The position numbers and the translations under genes were made by a program. Below, one piece after another: positions 34,953 to 44,390 of a stretch of 64,000 bases of DNA. This DNA comes from a bacterium SCSIO 12827. Lineage in GTDB: Bacteria; Pseudomonadota; Alphaproteobacteria; Rhodospirillales; Casp-alpha2. The notes beneath the pieces were generated by a model. The model was not told the origin of the DNA. It saw only the letters and a program-made list of their open reading frames with translations, and ran no database searches. The stretch covers positions 3,718,001 to 3,782,000 of the forward strand of contig CP073746.1 of the NCBI GenBank assembly GCA_024397995.1. Reading direction: 5' to 3'. The stretch's first letter is position 1; each line of letters starts with the position of its first letter.

Positions 34953-35788
34953 CGACGGCTTCGCGCGACAATCCGTTGAAGATCGCCGATCTGCTGGAGA
35001 ACGGCGGCACCTTGCGCCTGGATGGCGAGGGCAGCCCCGATTGGCGACAGGTTACGGAAGCCTCTCTTGCGGAATACCGCGCCCACCATCAGGCGGAAGA
35101 ATACCCGCAGGCGACCCTGGGCGTAATGGCCATGTTCGAAGGCTTCATCGCTAAATGGGCGTCGGTCTGGGGTGCGGAGACGATGATCGACCTAGGGTGC
35201 GGCATCGGATCAGCGCGCCCCCCTTATGTGCGCGGGCTTGCCCCGATCCTGAAATACGCCGGCCTGGACCCCCTGGACGAAACCCCAAGCCGGGAATATC
35301 CCTTTATCTGCGGGCGACTCGAGGACCTGGCGGCCCACACGCTCGATAAAAAATTCGACTTGGCGTTGTTTGTAACCTCGCTCGATCACTTCGAGGATGC
35401 TAGGAACGCCTTGACGCTGGCCGGAAAGATCACCGGCGGAGGCCATGCGGTCATTTGGTGCGGCCTGCACGATGCACCTCTGATCGCGCAAAACGATTTG
35501 TCTATCCGGATTTCCGATCTATGCCGAACCAACCGGACTTTGCTGACCCGCATTCTCGCGTTCACCGGCCTCGCGCTGTTTACCTGGCCGCGCGTGGCTT
35601 GGGCATTGGCGCGTCGGGAACGCGATCTCGCTGCGGGACGGCCGCTGGACGGACTCCACTTCCACTATTTCACCGAAGCCCGCCTGCGCGCCCTGCTCAA
35701 CGATGCGGGCACCGTCCACGAACTCACCCATTGCCCCGGCACCAACAGCGTTTTTGCCGCTGTCACGCTTTCCTCCGAAACCGAATGA
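34949..35788 (+). CDS. SAM-dependent methyltransferase
   Basis: The 279-residue product has MIDLGCGIGSARPPYV as motif I and DLALFVTSLDHFEDARNAL as motif IV, followed by ITGGGHAVIWCGLHDAP, the usual post-motif strand. The rest is poorly conserved, with an arginine-rich hydrophobic stretch (LALFTWPRVAWALARRERD) that may lie at the membrane. The gene is coupled by ATGA to the second AsnB-like gene and ends ten bases before the WbpB-WbpD fusion. A sugar methyltransferase is likely; the substrate is unknown. Confidence 0.75.
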   Translation: MTTASRDNPLKIADLLENGGTLRLDGEGSPDWRQVTEASLAEYRAHHQAEEYPQATLGVMAMFEGFIAKWASVWGAETMIDLGCGIGSARPPYVRGLAPILKYAGLDPLDETPSREYPFICGRLEDLAAHTLDKKFDLALFVTSLDHFEDARNALTLAGKITGGGHAVIWCGLHDAPLIAQNDLSIRISDLCRTNRTLLTRILAFTGLALFTWPRVAWALARRERDLAAGRPLDGLHFHYFTEARLRALLNDAGTVHELTHCPGTNSVFAAVTLSSETE

Positions 35789-35798
35789 TTGATCCCGC

Positions 35799-37370
35799 AT
35801 GACCTCCGCCGCGAATAACCCGCCCAAGGTTGCCGTCATCGGCTGCGGCCATTGGGGCAAGAACCATGTGCGCAATTTCCATGCGCTTGGGGCGCTGGCC
35901 GCTGTGGCCGACGCCAACCCGGAATTGGCCGCCTCGATGTCGGAAACCTACGACGTTCCGGTCATGGACTATGCCGCCATCCTGGCCGATCCTGCCATTT
36001 CGGGCGTCGTCATCGCCGCCCCGGCCGAGGCCCATGCCGCCCTTGCCATCCAAGCCCTGGAGGCCGGCAAGCATGTGTTCGTGGAAAAGCCCCTGGCGCT
36101 GACCGTCGCCGAGGCCGAGGGCGTGCTGGCCGCCGCCGAGACGGCTGGGCGCATTCTCATGGTCGGCCATCTGCTGCAGTACCATCCGGCCTTCATCAAG
36201 CTGACCGAAATGGTCCGCGCGGGGGAATTGGGCAAGCTGCAGTACCTCTATTCCAACCGACTGAACCTGGGCAAAATCCGGCGCGAGGAAAACGCCCTGT
36301 GGTCCTTCGCGCCGCACGACATTTCCATGATCCTGGCCCTGGTCGGCGATGAGCCGACGACCGTGCGCGCCGAGGGCGGCAGCTATCTGCACGACGTCAT
36401 CGCCGACGTGACAACCACGCATCTGACCTTTCTCGGCGGGGTGCAGGCCCATGTCTTCGTATCCTGGCTGCATCCCTTCAAGGAACAGAAGCTGGTCGTG
36501 GTCGGTGACAAGGCCATGGCCGTGTTCAACGACGGTGAGCCGTGGGAGCGCAAGCTGCTGCTCTATCCTCACCGCATCGACTGGCGCGACGGCGTGCCGA
36601 CCCCGGAAAAGGCCGAAGCCATGCCCGTCGCCCTGGACGAGGGCGAACCCTTAGCGATGGAGTGCGGCCATTTCCTGGACTGCGTCGCGACGGGCGAAAC
36701 GCCCCGCACGGACGGTGCCGAGGGCATGCGGGTATTGAGCATATTGGAACGGGCGGAGACGGACATGAGCGCGACACGCGATGCAATCGGCACGGGCCGG
36801 TTTCCCGGCGCCAAAGTTCACCAGACGGCAGTCGTCGACGACGGCGTGGCCATCGGCAGCGGCACCAAGATCTGGCATTTCTCACATGTGCTGCCGGGCA
36901 CGACGATCGGCACCGGCGTGGTGGTCGGACAGAACGCCTCGATCGGGCCGGACGTGACCATCGGCGACAACTGCAAGATTCAGAACAACGTCAGCGTCTA
37001 CAAGGGCGTGACCTTGGGGCGGGGCGTGTTCTGCGGGCCGAGCTGTGTGTTCACCAACGTGCTGACCCCGCGCGCCGAGGTCGACCGCAAGGACGACTTC
37101 CGGGAAACCCCGGTCGGCGAGGGGGCGACCATCGGCGCCAACGCGACCATCGTCTGCGGCCATGCGCTGGGCGATTACTGCATGATCGCGGCGGGTGCGG
37201 TGGTGACCTCCGACGTGCCGGCCCATGCCCTGATGGCCGGTGTGCCCGCGCGGCACATCGGCTGGGTCAGTCATGCGGGTGAACGCCTGGGCGACGATCT
37301 GGTCTGTCCGCGCGAAGGCCGCAAATATAAAGTCACCGATACCGGCACATTGAAAGAAATCACCTCATGA
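35799..37370 (+). CDS. wbpB: WbpB-like dehydrogenase fused to WbpD-like N-acetyltransferase
   Basis: The 523-residue protein combines two steps. Residues 1-320 are a Gfo/Idh/MocA oxidoreductase ([32 protein letters not shown]) like WbpB, which oxidises UDP-GlcNAcA at C3. From about residue 330 a left-handed beta-helix acetyltransferase begins ([56 protein letters not shown]) like WbpD, which acetylates the 3-amino group. The aminotransferase acting between these steps, WbpE-like, is encoded next and overlaps by four bases. The pair of fused domains brackets that step, which suggests channelling. Fusions of this kind are known in related loci. Confidence 0.88.
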   Translation: MTSAANNPPKVAVIGCGHWGKNHVRNFHALGALAAVADANPELAASMSETYDVPVMDYAAILADPAISGVVIAAPAEAHAALAIQALEAGKHVFVEKPLALTVAEAEGVLAAAETAGRILMVGHLLQYHPAFIKLTEMVRAGELGKLQYLYSNRLNLGKIRREENALWSFAPHDISMILALVGDEPTTVRAEGGSYLHDVIADVTTTHLTFLGGVQAHVFVSWLHPFKEQKLVVVGDKAMAVFNDGEPWERKLLLYPHRIDWRDGVPTPEKAEAMPVALDEGEPLAMECGHFLDCVATGETPRTDGAEGMRVLSILERAETDMSATRDAIGTGRFPGAKVHQTAVVDDGVAIGSGTKIWHFSHVLPGTTIGTGVVVGQNASIGPDVTIGDNCKIQNNVSVYKGVTLGRGVFCGPSCVFTNVLTPRAEVDRKDDFRETPVGEGATIGANATIVCGHALGDYCMIAAGAVVTSDVPAHALMAGVPARHIGWVSHAGERLGDDLVCPREGRKYKVTDTGTLKEITS

Positions 37371-38497
37371 CCGCCTCTCCCATCGCTTTCATCGACCTTC
37401 AGGCTCAGCGCGCACGCCTCGGCGACGCGGTGGACCAGGCCATCGCCAAAGTCCTCGACCACGGCCGCTTCATCATGGGGCCCGAGGTCGCCGAGTTGGA
37501 AAAACGCCTGGCCGACATGGGCGGCGCCGCCCATTGCGTGAGCTGTTCCAGCGGCACGGACTCGCTTCTGCTGGTGCTCATGGCCTGGGGCATTGGTCCC
37601 GGCGACGCGGTCATCGTGCCGGCCATGACCTTCGCCTCGACCGCCGAAGTGGTCGCGTTGACCGGCGCAACGCCGGTGTTCTGCGATGTCCTGCCGGATA
37701 CCTTCAACATGGACACGGCGTCCCTTGAAAGCGCCGTCGCCACGGCCAAGGACGCGGGCCTGAACCTGAAGGCCGTGATCCCCGTCGACCTGTTCGGGCA
37801 GCCCGCCGATTATCCGGCGATCCAGAAAATCGCCGACGCCCACGGCCTGAAGGTGATGGCGGATTCCGCGCAAAGCTACGGCGGGGCGCTCGGCGGCAAG
37901 CCGGTCGGGTCCTGGGGCGACGCGACATCCGTCAGCTTTTTTCCCGCCAAGCCGCTCGGTTGTTACGGCGACGGCGGCGCGGTGCTGACCAACGACGCCG
38001 ACCTGGCGGCCCGCATGCGAAGCCTGCGCGTACACGGCCAGGGCACCAACAAATACGACAACGTGGCGGTCGGGCTGAACGCGCGGTTGGACACCATTCA
38101 GGCCGCCGTGCTGCTGGCCAAGCTCGACATTTTCGCGGACGAGATCGAAAAGCGTCAGGCCGTCGCCGCCCGCTATGCCGAGGGGCTCGCCGAGGTCGCG
38201 ACACCGCCCGCCGTGATCGACGGCGCGGTCAGCGCCTGGGCCCAATACACGATCCGCGTGGCCGACCGCGACGCCGTCGCCGCGGCGCTGAAGGAACAGG
38301 GCGTGCCCACGGCGGTTTATTACCCGGTCGCGCTATCGGATCAGCCGGCCTATGCCCATTATCCCCGTGCCGGCAACGGCACGCCGGTATCACAGGCCCT
38401 GGCCCATGACGTGTTGAGCCTGCCCATGCACCCCTATCTGGACGCCGCGACCCAGGATCGCATCCTGGCCGCATTGAAAGAAGCGGTCGGCGCGTGA
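37367..38497 (+). CDS. wbpE: DegT/DnrJ/EryC1 aminotransferase (WbpE-like)
   Basis: The 376-residue protein is a sugar aminotransferase: [12 protein letters not shown] at the start, [36 protein letters not shown], and the PLP lysine in [19 protein letters not shown]. WbpE converts UDP-3-keto-GlcNAcA to the 3-amino sugar with glutamate. The upstream gene supplies the keto sugar and also acetylates the product, so the assignment is well supported by neighbours. The stop overlaps the GTG start of the epimerase gene. Confidence 0.9.
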   Translation: MTASPIAFIDLQAQRARLGDAVDQAIAKVLDHGRFIMGPEVAELEKRLADMGGAAHCVSCSSGTDSLLLVLMAWGIGPGDAVIVPAMTFASTAEVVALTGATPVFCDVLPDTFNMDTASLESAVATAKDAGLNLKAVIPVDLFGQPADYPAIQKIADAHGLKVMADSAQSYGGALGGKPVGSWGDATSVSFFPAKPLGCYGDGGAVLTNDADLAARMRSLRVHGQGTNKYDNVAVGLNARLDTIQAAVLLAKLDIFADEIEKRQAVAARYAEGLAEVATPPAVIDGAVSAWAQYTIRVADRDAVAAALKEQGVPTAVYYPVALSDQPAYAHYPRAGNGTPVSQALAHDVLSLPMHPYLDAATQDRILAALKEAVGA

Positions 38498-39546
38498 CGC
38501 GTATTGCAACCGTCGTCGGCGCCCGCCCCCAGTTCATCAAGGCGGGACCCGTGTCGCGCGCCTTCCGGGACGCGGGCATCGATGAGGTGCTGATCCACAC
38601 GGGCCAGCATTTCGACGACGGCATGTCCGACGTGTTCTTCCGCGAGCTTGGCCTGTCGACGCCCGACCACAACCTGGGCATCAGCGGCGGCGGCCACGGC
38701 GACATGACCGGACGCATGCTGATCGCGTTGGAACCGGTGCTGACCGCCGACCGGCCCGACGGTCTTCTTATTTACGGCGACACCAATTCAACCCTGGCGG
38801 CCGCATTGGTCGCGGCCAAACTGGACATTCCCGTGTTCCATGTCGAAGCCGGCCTGCGGTCGTTCCGCCGCGCCCAGCCGGAAGAGATCAACCGCCGCGT
38901 CGCCGATCATCTGTCGGCACTGCTGTTCTGCCCAACACCGTTGGCGGTCTCCCACCTGGCCAAGGAGGGCATCTCCGCCGGCGTGATGCTGGTCGGCGAC
39001 GTGATGTTCGACGCGGCCCTGGCCGCCGCCGAACGGCCGGAAGGTTCGGACGTCGTTCAGCGCCTCGGCCTGACCCCCGGTGAATACGAGGTCGCGACCG
39101 TGCACCGGGCCGAGAACACGGACGACGACAAGCAGCTGGCCAGGGTTATCGAATTCCTCAAGGCGCGGCCGGGCACGGTCGTCCTGCCCCTGCACCCCCG
39201 GACAAAGGCGGCCCTCCAGCGGGCCGGCCTGACCCTCGACGGCATGACCGTGACGGACCCGCTCGGCTACCTCGAGATGACCCATCTGGTGAAGGCGAGT
39301 GCGGGCGTGCTGACCGATTCCGGCGGCCTGCAGAAGGAAGCCTATTTCCATCGCGTGCCCTGCATCACGCTGCGCGACGAAACGGAATGGACCGAGACGG
39401 TCGACGCCGGGTGGAACCGCCTGTGGCAATCCCCCGACGCGAACATCCCGCGCCGTGACATTGATGCCTACGGCGACGGCAACGCGGCAACGCGCATCGC
39501 CCAGGCGATCGCCGCCTATCTGGCCAAGGACGGCGGCACGGCGTGA
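38494..39546 (+). CDS. wbpI: UDP-GlcNAc3NAcA 2-epimerase (WbpI-like)
   Basis: The 350-residue protein is a non-hydrolysing UDP-HexNAc 2-epimerase. VVGARPQFIKAG, IHTGQHFDDGMSDVFF, YGDTNSTLAAALVAAKL and FHVEAGLRSFRRAQPEEINR are diagnostic, as is TDSGGLQKEAYFHRVPCITLRDETEW. The YGDTNST and LRDETEW forms are those of WbpI rather than WecB. It would make UDP-ManNAc3NAcA from the product of the upstream fusion. It begins with GTG and is coupled at both ends. Confidence 0.9.
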   Translation: MTRIATVVGARPQFIKAGPVSRAFRDAGIDEVLIHTGQHFDDGMSDVFFRELGLSTPDHNLGISGGGHGDMTGRMLIALEPVLTADRPDGLLIYGDTNSTLAAALVAAKLDIPVFHVEAGLRSFRRAQPEEINRRVADHLSALLFCPTPLAVSHLAKEGISAGVMLVGDVMFDAALAAAERPEGSDVVQRLGLTPGEYEVATVHRAENTDDDKQLARVIEFLKARPGTVVLPLHPRTKAALQRAGLTLDGMTVTDPLGYLEMTHLVKASAGVLTDSGGLQKEAYFHRVPCITLRDETEWTETVDAGWNRLWQSPDANIPRRDIDAYGDGNAATRIAQAIAAYLAKDGGTA

Positions 39547-40658
39547 ACGCGCGCAAGCATCTTCTCTATCTCGCCCTGGAAGCCCCCCGCGAGGGGCAGG
39601 CCTCCTATGCCCATATCCACGAGATCGTGGGCGGGCTGCAGCGCCGGGGCTGGACCGTCGATCTGTTCGTACCGTCCTATTCCGGTCACTGGAAGCGGCC
39701 CGGCCTGGCGCGGCGGATGATGGAATATCTCTGCCTGCAATGGCGGGTGATGCGCGCCTTCGAAGACGGGCAAGCGGTCTACGTACGATCTCACTTCCTG
39801 GCCTTTCCGGCATCGCTTTGGGCGCGGCTGCGGGGTGCGCCCATCGTGCACGAAATCAACGGCCCTTATGAAGACGTCGCCATTGCCTATGCCTGGGCAC
39901 GGCCGCTTGCCGGCATCATCAAATGGATGTGGCGCAAGCAGTTCCAATGGGCCGACCGCCTGATCACGGTAACGCCGCAGCTTGCCGACTGGGTCCGCGA
40001 CCAAGGTGTGGCGACGCCCGTTGATGTGGTGCCCAACGGCGCCAATACGGACCTGTTTCATCCGGACGCCCCCTGTGACGTCGACCTGCCGGAACGCTAC
40101 GCCGTGTTCTTCGGCGGGCTCGCCCGCTGGCAGGGCATTCCCACACTGCTTGCCGCCAAACAATCCTCGGCCTGGCCTTCGGGTGTCGATCTGGTGATCG
40201 TCGGCGACGGGCCCGAACGCCCGGCGGTCGAAGCCGCGGCGGCGCAGGACCCCGGCATCCGCGATCTCGGCCGCCAGCCCTATCGCGTGTTGCCGGGCAT
40301 CGTCGCCAAAAGCATCTGCGGCCTGGTGCCGAAGAACAATCTGGGCGACCGCACGGGTACGGGGCTTTATCCGCTCAAGGTGTTCGAAACCCTGTCCTGC
40401 GGTGTGCCGGCCGTGGTCTCTGACTTTCCGGGTCAGGCCGATCTGGTGCGTGACAACGATTGCGGCCTGGCCGTGCCGGCCGAAAACCCGGACGCGCTCG
40501 CCCGTGCCGTCGCCGATCTGGCTGCGGATCCGGCCCGCGTCAAGGCCATGGGGGCCCGAGGCCGCGCCGCCATCGTCGCCGCCCATTCCTGGGACATCCG
40601 CGCGGGCGGGACCCAGGATGTCTTGACCCATCTGGCGAACCGAGACACCGGAAACTGA
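39543..40658 (+). CDS. Family 4 glycosyltransferase
   Basis: The 371-residue GT-B protein has LYLALEAPREGQASYAHIHEIV at the N terminus (acceptor domain) and VDVVPNGANTDLF, VIVGDGPERPAVEAAA and LYPLKVFETLSCGVPAVVSDFPG in the donor domain, the last containing the nucleotide-binding acidic residue (E in FETLSCG). GRWQ-type loops are seen as GGLARWQGIPTLLAA. It starts with GTG overlapping wbpI and probably uses the mannuronate derivative or another sugar from the cluster. The donor cannot be read from sequence. Confidence 0.87.
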   Translation: MNARKHLLYLALEAPREGQASYAHIHEIVGGLQRRGWTVDLFVPSYSGHWKRPGLARRMMEYLCLQWRVMRAFEDGQAVYVRSHFLAFPASLWARLRGAPIVHEINGPYEDVAIAYAWARPLAGIIKWMWRKQFQWADRLITVTPQLADWVRDQGVATPVDVVPNGANTDLFHPDAPCDVDLPERYAVFFGGLARWQGIPTLLAAKQSSAWPSGVDLVIVGDGPERPAVEAAAAQDPGIRDLGRQPYRVLPGIVAKSICGLVPKNNLGDRTGTGLYPLKVFETLSCGVPAVVSDFPGQADLVRDNDCGLAVPAENPDALARAVADLAADPARVKAMGARGRAAIVAAHSWDIRAGGTQDVLTHLANRDTGN

Positions 40659-41989
40659 TGCGCCTTGCCCCGGCAGTCCGCGCCCTGACGAGCGACCTTC
40701 TGTTCGTCGACGGCGCGAAAATTCTCGTCGTCAATGTGGCGGGGGCCGGCCTGGCCTTTGTTTCACATGTTCTGTTCGCCCGTTGGCTCGGCGTCGCATC
40801 CTACGGCACTTACGTCTTCGCCCTGTCCTGGCTGAGCATCCTGTTCATCCTCATCCAGGCGGGTATGAACCTGTCCATGGTCCGCTTCATCGCCGAGTAC
40901 CGGGCGCAGGGCAACCGCGCGGCCATGACGGCGGTCGTCGGTTTCTCCAACCGGGTCGTTCTGATTTTAGGGGCATGTATCGTGGCCATCGGATGGGCAG
41001 CCGTTACCTGGATGCTGCCGCAATCGGCTGAAGAAATGCGCGGCACCCTGTACGGTGCCTTGGCGTTGACGGTGGTGATGGCCTTGATCCAGCAACGGGC
41101 GGCCGTCTTGCAAGGCCTTGAGCGCGTGGTTCAATCGACTCTGGTGTTCGAGATTGCCCGCCCTCTCGCTTTACTGGCGGCCGTTTTTGCCCTTGCACAA
41201 TTCGCGGTCCTCGACGCGGCCCTAGTGATGGTCGTGAACCTGGGCGTTAGTTTGGGTGTGCTGATCCTGCTCATGGCCTATGCGCGGTCCAGTATCCTCG
41301 CCGAGCCGGCAACCGATGACCGCCCCGCGCCATCATGGCGGGACTGGTTAAAGGTCAGCCTTCCATATGTCGCGGTCACCGGCCTGACCATCCTGCTGAC
41401 GCAAATGGATATCCTGATGATCGGCCATATCCTGGGCACGGAACAGGCGGGGTTGTATGCACCCGCCGCCAAGGTCGCGCTGCTGGCGATTTTTCCGGTG
41501 GTCGCCGTGCGCGCCCGGTTCGGTCCAATGGCCGCCAAGCTGTTCGCCGAGGGCAAGACCGCCGAGCTTCAGAGCCGCATGAACGTGGCGACGTTGCTGT
41601 CAATCGCGGCCTGTACCGCAATGCTGGTGGTGATTCTGCCCGGACGCCCCCTGATCCTTGGGCTGTTCGGTCCGGACTTCCTTCCGGGCGGCGAGGTCGT
41701 TGCAATTCTCACCCTGGCGTACTTTGTCTATTCCCTGATGGGCGCCGTTGAAATGTTCTTTCTTGTCGGTCCTTTTGAGCGCATGAACGCCGTGGTGTCC
41801 GCGCTGACGTTGGGGGTCAATCTGATCCTCAACCTGATCCTGATCCCGCGTTTCGGGATTGAGGGTGCTGCGATGGCGACCGGGGCCGCGATGGTCATCC
41901 GCGCCGGCCTTTCAAGCGCCATTATTTACCGACACACGGGACTGCTGCCCTGGGCCCGCGCCGCCGGCACGCACGGAGCGCAACAATGA
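40658..41989 (+). CDS. wzx: Oligosaccharide flippase (Wzx type)
   Basis: The 443-residue integral membrane protein has about twelve hydrophobic segments spread along its length and the polysaccharide-synthase start (FVDGAKILVVNVAGAGLAFV, FARWLGVASYGTYVFALSW). QMDILMIGHILGTEQAGLYAPAAKVALL and NLILNLILIPRFGIEGAAMAT are typical of the Wzx/MurJ-like MOP superfamily. It would flip undecaprenyl-linked repeat units across the inner membrane. The ATG at 40658 overlaps the previous TGA by one base; an upstream in-frame extension to 40460 is not plausible. It is followed by the polymerase-like gene. Confidence 0.9.
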   Translation: MRLAPAVRALTSDLLFVDGAKILVVNVAGAGLAFVSHVLFARWLGVASYGTYVFALSWLSILFILIQAGMNLSMVRFIAEYRAQGNRAAMTAVVGFSNRVVLILGACIVAIGWAAVTWMLPQSAEEMRGTLYGALALTVVMALIQQRAAVLQGLERVVQSTLVFEIARPLALLAAVFALAQFAVLDAALVMVVNLGVSLGVLILLMAYARSSILAEPATDDRPAPSWRDWLKVSLPYVAVTGLTILLTQMDILMIGHILGTEQAGLYAPAAKVALLAIFPVVAVRARFGPMAAKLFAEGKTAELQSRMNVATLLSIAACTAMLVVILPGRPLILGLFGPDFLPGGEVVAILTLAYFVYSLMGAVEMFFLVGPFERMNAVVSALTLGVNLILNLILIPRFGIEGAAMATGAAMVIRAGLSSAIIYRHTGLLPWARAAGTHGAQQ

Positions 41990-43350
41990 CACCCGCCCTG
42001 ATCCTGAGCGGCGGCCTGATGGTCTTGATGGCCGTTGTTGAGGGCCTGAATTTCTGGCGGACGCGACGCATCACCTTCCTGACCGCCGCACATGCGCTGA
42101 TCGCGGCCGCCTATTGTCTGCCGCCGTTCCTGGTTGCCTTTCTGCCCGGCACCCCTTGGGCGACGGGCCCGCGCGGCGCAGTGGACCCCAACCCATGGGG
42201 GATTCGGCTTTATCTCCTCGATCTCGCCGACCACCTTAGATTGCCGGAAGGGGCCTATATCACCACGGGGGTTATTCTGATCGGTGCTTACGTGGCACTT
42301 CTTGCCGGTTACGGTGCGGCACGCGCCTTTCCCCTGCGCGCCTTTTCCAGCAACGGCGTATCAACCGGCCTTTTGGCGATCTCCGGCGTCGTATTGGGGG
42401 CGATCGCCCTTATGGCCATGACGATTTACACTTCCCAGTACACTGGAATCCGTCAACTCATCGACATGGGCATTCATGTCCGGACGGGCACTTTTCCCGC
42501 GAAATGGGGATACCTGCAGGTCCTGTCGCAGATTGCCTTTCCCGCTTTCCTGATTTTGATCGGCGCGGCCATTCGAATGCGGGGCGGCATGCGTATTCTC
42601 GTTCTGTTGTTGGCTGCTGCTGTTTGGTATGCGGGCTTTCTCCGCGTATTTCATGTCGGCGGACGGCTTGAACTCTGCGCTTTTCTGATCACACCGTTTC
42701 TCGCGGCGATGTTCCTCATGCGCTCGAAGACCGCTGCGATCCTGATCATGCTATGCATCGCGGTGGTCGGTCTTTTCGTCGCCAACCTGCCCCATACTTT
42801 CTCGCGCGACCCCTTGGGCATCGGCATGGCGACGATCCATCAGATGGGCACCGATCTCATCAACCATATCCTGTTCATCATCGCGGATTTCGGTTTTCCC
42901 CATATTGCCGCCGCCCACACCGTTACCGCCACGCCCGACCCGATCCCGTTTCGCTACTTCATCGACCTTCCCCTGGGCCTGGCCTACATGCTGCCCAACT
43001 TCTCAGGCGTCGAAACCCTGCCGCCGATGATCCTGAGCCTGCATGTGAAGATGCTCCCGTGGATCCCGGTCGACCTATTCTCGTTCGGTTATTACAGCCT
43101 GGGGACCGCAGGCGTGCTGATTACCTTCGCCGCCTTCGGCGCGGTGCTGGCCCTATTCGATGGATGGCTGACGGAGAGCGCCGATTGGTTGGGCCAGGCC
43201 TTGCGCGCGGCTTGGCTGTTCTATCTGCCGTTCCGCCTGCTCTACGCGGACCCTTATGCCGTCCTGCAATCCGGCTTCGGGCTGATCACCGGAACAATCC
43301 TTGTCGCAACGCTGGTCTTGTGGACCGCGTGGCGGCGGCGCGGGGCTTAA
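41986..43350 (+). CDS. wzy: O-antigen polymerase-like membrane protein (Wzy type)
   Basis: The 454-residue protein has ten or more hydrophobic segments and a large loop in the second half (roughly residues 285-345, with FPHIAAAHTVTATPDPIPFRYFI). Wzy polymerases are recognised by this topology and not by motifs. An RLELCAFLITPF segment follows YAGFLRVFHVGG, where arginine near a membrane segment is common in this class. Position next to Wzx supports the call. The stop TAA lies in a TTAA that also serves as the stop of the convergent gene on the other strand. Confidence 0.72.
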   Translation: MTPALILSGGLMVLMAVVEGLNFWRTRRITFLTAAHALIAAAYCLPPFLVAFLPGTPWATGPRGAVDPNPWGIRLYLLDLADHLRLPEGAYITTGVILIGAYVALLAGYGAARAFPLRAFSSNGVSTGLLAISGVVLGAIALMAMTIYTSQYTGIRQLIDMGIHVRTGTFPAKWGYLQVLSQIAFPAFLILIGAAIRMRGGMRILVLLLAAAVWYAGFLRVFHVGGRLELCAFLITPFLAAMFLMRSKTAAILIMLCIAVVGLFVANLPHTFSRDPLGIGMATIHQMGTDLINHILFIIADFGFPHIAAAHTVTATPDPIPFRYFIDLPLGLAYMLPNFSGVETLPPMILSLHVKMLPWIPVDLFSFGYYSLGTAGVLITFAAFGAVLALFDGWLTESADWLGQALRAAWLFYLPFRLLYADPYAVLQSGFGLITGTILVATLVLWTAWRRRGA

Positions 43351-44273
43351 CCTGCCGGCGCGATCAGCGGCGCCGCATCCGGATACTTCAAGCCGGTGGA
43401 AATGGTCCCGCCGCCCAATTTGGCGATATCGAACACCCGGTTCTGAACGCCGTCGCCCGCCAGGTGAACGATGCCGAGCGGCTGATGCGGCGCATGCGGT
43501 TCGACAAATAGGCGACGCGCGGGATCGAATTTCAACGTGCCATGGCCGCATAGCCAATTGCAGTAGGCAGGCAGGAAGGTCGCCGGCGCCTTGTCGCCGA
43601 ACACCACATAGTTAAGCGCCGTCTGCTCCGATATCCGGCCATAGAGATCCCGAATGCCGGGCCGAAGGCGCCAGCGGCACAACGCGGCCTTGAGCGCCGC
43701 CTGCCACAACTGCCAATGGGGTGCGTCGCCGCGCAACGCGAAGGCGCCGGAATTTAGGATCGGGTTGCGGCCTAGACGGTCCGCCACCTTCCATCCATAG
43801 GCCCAGCGGTACATGCGGTGGCTGGGCCGCCGCCAATAGGCCCGGGGACGCTTGTAATGGGCGGTATATCCGCGGTCGATTTCCGGAACAATGGCGAGGG
43901 CGCCGCCTGCCGCCGCATCCAGAAATAAGGATATGACCGACGCATCCTGCACCCAGGCGTCGGAATCGATCCACATGTAGGTTTCGTAACCGGGGAAATG
44001 GGTCGGCAGATAGGGCCTGGACACCATCGCCTTGAAATATCCCGGCGTGAGGTCGCGGCCGGGAAAGTCCAAATCCCAGCCGGCGGTCACCACCGAAGCC
44101 GCCACACCCTTCAGAACCGCAACCTGATCCGCCGTCAGTCCGACGTCGAGAATACAGAGATCGGCATTCAATTCCGGCGCCCGTTCCCGCAGGGAACGCA
44201 CGGTTCCCATGAGAAGATCGAAATAATTGGCGTCCGAAGAGATGACAATCGCGGTCTTGGAACCATTGGGCAT
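43347..44273 (-). CDS. Glycosyltransferase-like protein (GT-A fold)
   Basis: This 308-residue product is the only minus-strand gene within the glycan locus. The start is taken at MPNGSKTAIVISSDANYF; the upstream extension of the frame is unlikely. TYMWIDSDAWVQD gives a DxD metal-binding motif, and LNSGAFALRGDAPHWQLWQ and SEQTALNYVVF resemble nucleotide-diphospho-sugar transferases that act on terminal sugars. It is divergent from the dehydrogenase at 44391 and convergent with wzy, so it is expressed from its own promoter. Whether it adds a side branch is a guess. Confidence 0.65.
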   Translation of the reverse strand: MPNGSKTAIVISSDANYFDLLMGTVRSLRERAPELNADLCILDVGLTADQVAVLKGVAASVVTAGWDLDFPGRDLTPGYFKAMVSRPYLPTHFPGYETYMWIDSDAWVQDASVISLFLDAAAGGALAIVPEIDRGYTAHYKRPRAYWRRPSHRMYRWAYGWKVADRLGRNPILNSGAFALRGDAPHWQLWQAALKAALCRWRLRPGIRDLYGRISEQTALNYVVFGDKAPATFLPAYCNWLCGHGTLKFDPARRLFVEPHAPHQPLGIVHLAGDGVQNRVFDIAKLGGGTISTGLKYPDAAPLIAPAG

Positions 44274-44390
44274 ATTCAAGGTCCGGTCGTTCGTGGTCGG
44301 GCGGTTGACGGTGCGCGGCGATCTTATGCGCTGATGCGCCAATGCGGAACCTAGTTGTTTCAATGGCGCGAAGAGGTTAAGAGCCTGAAT

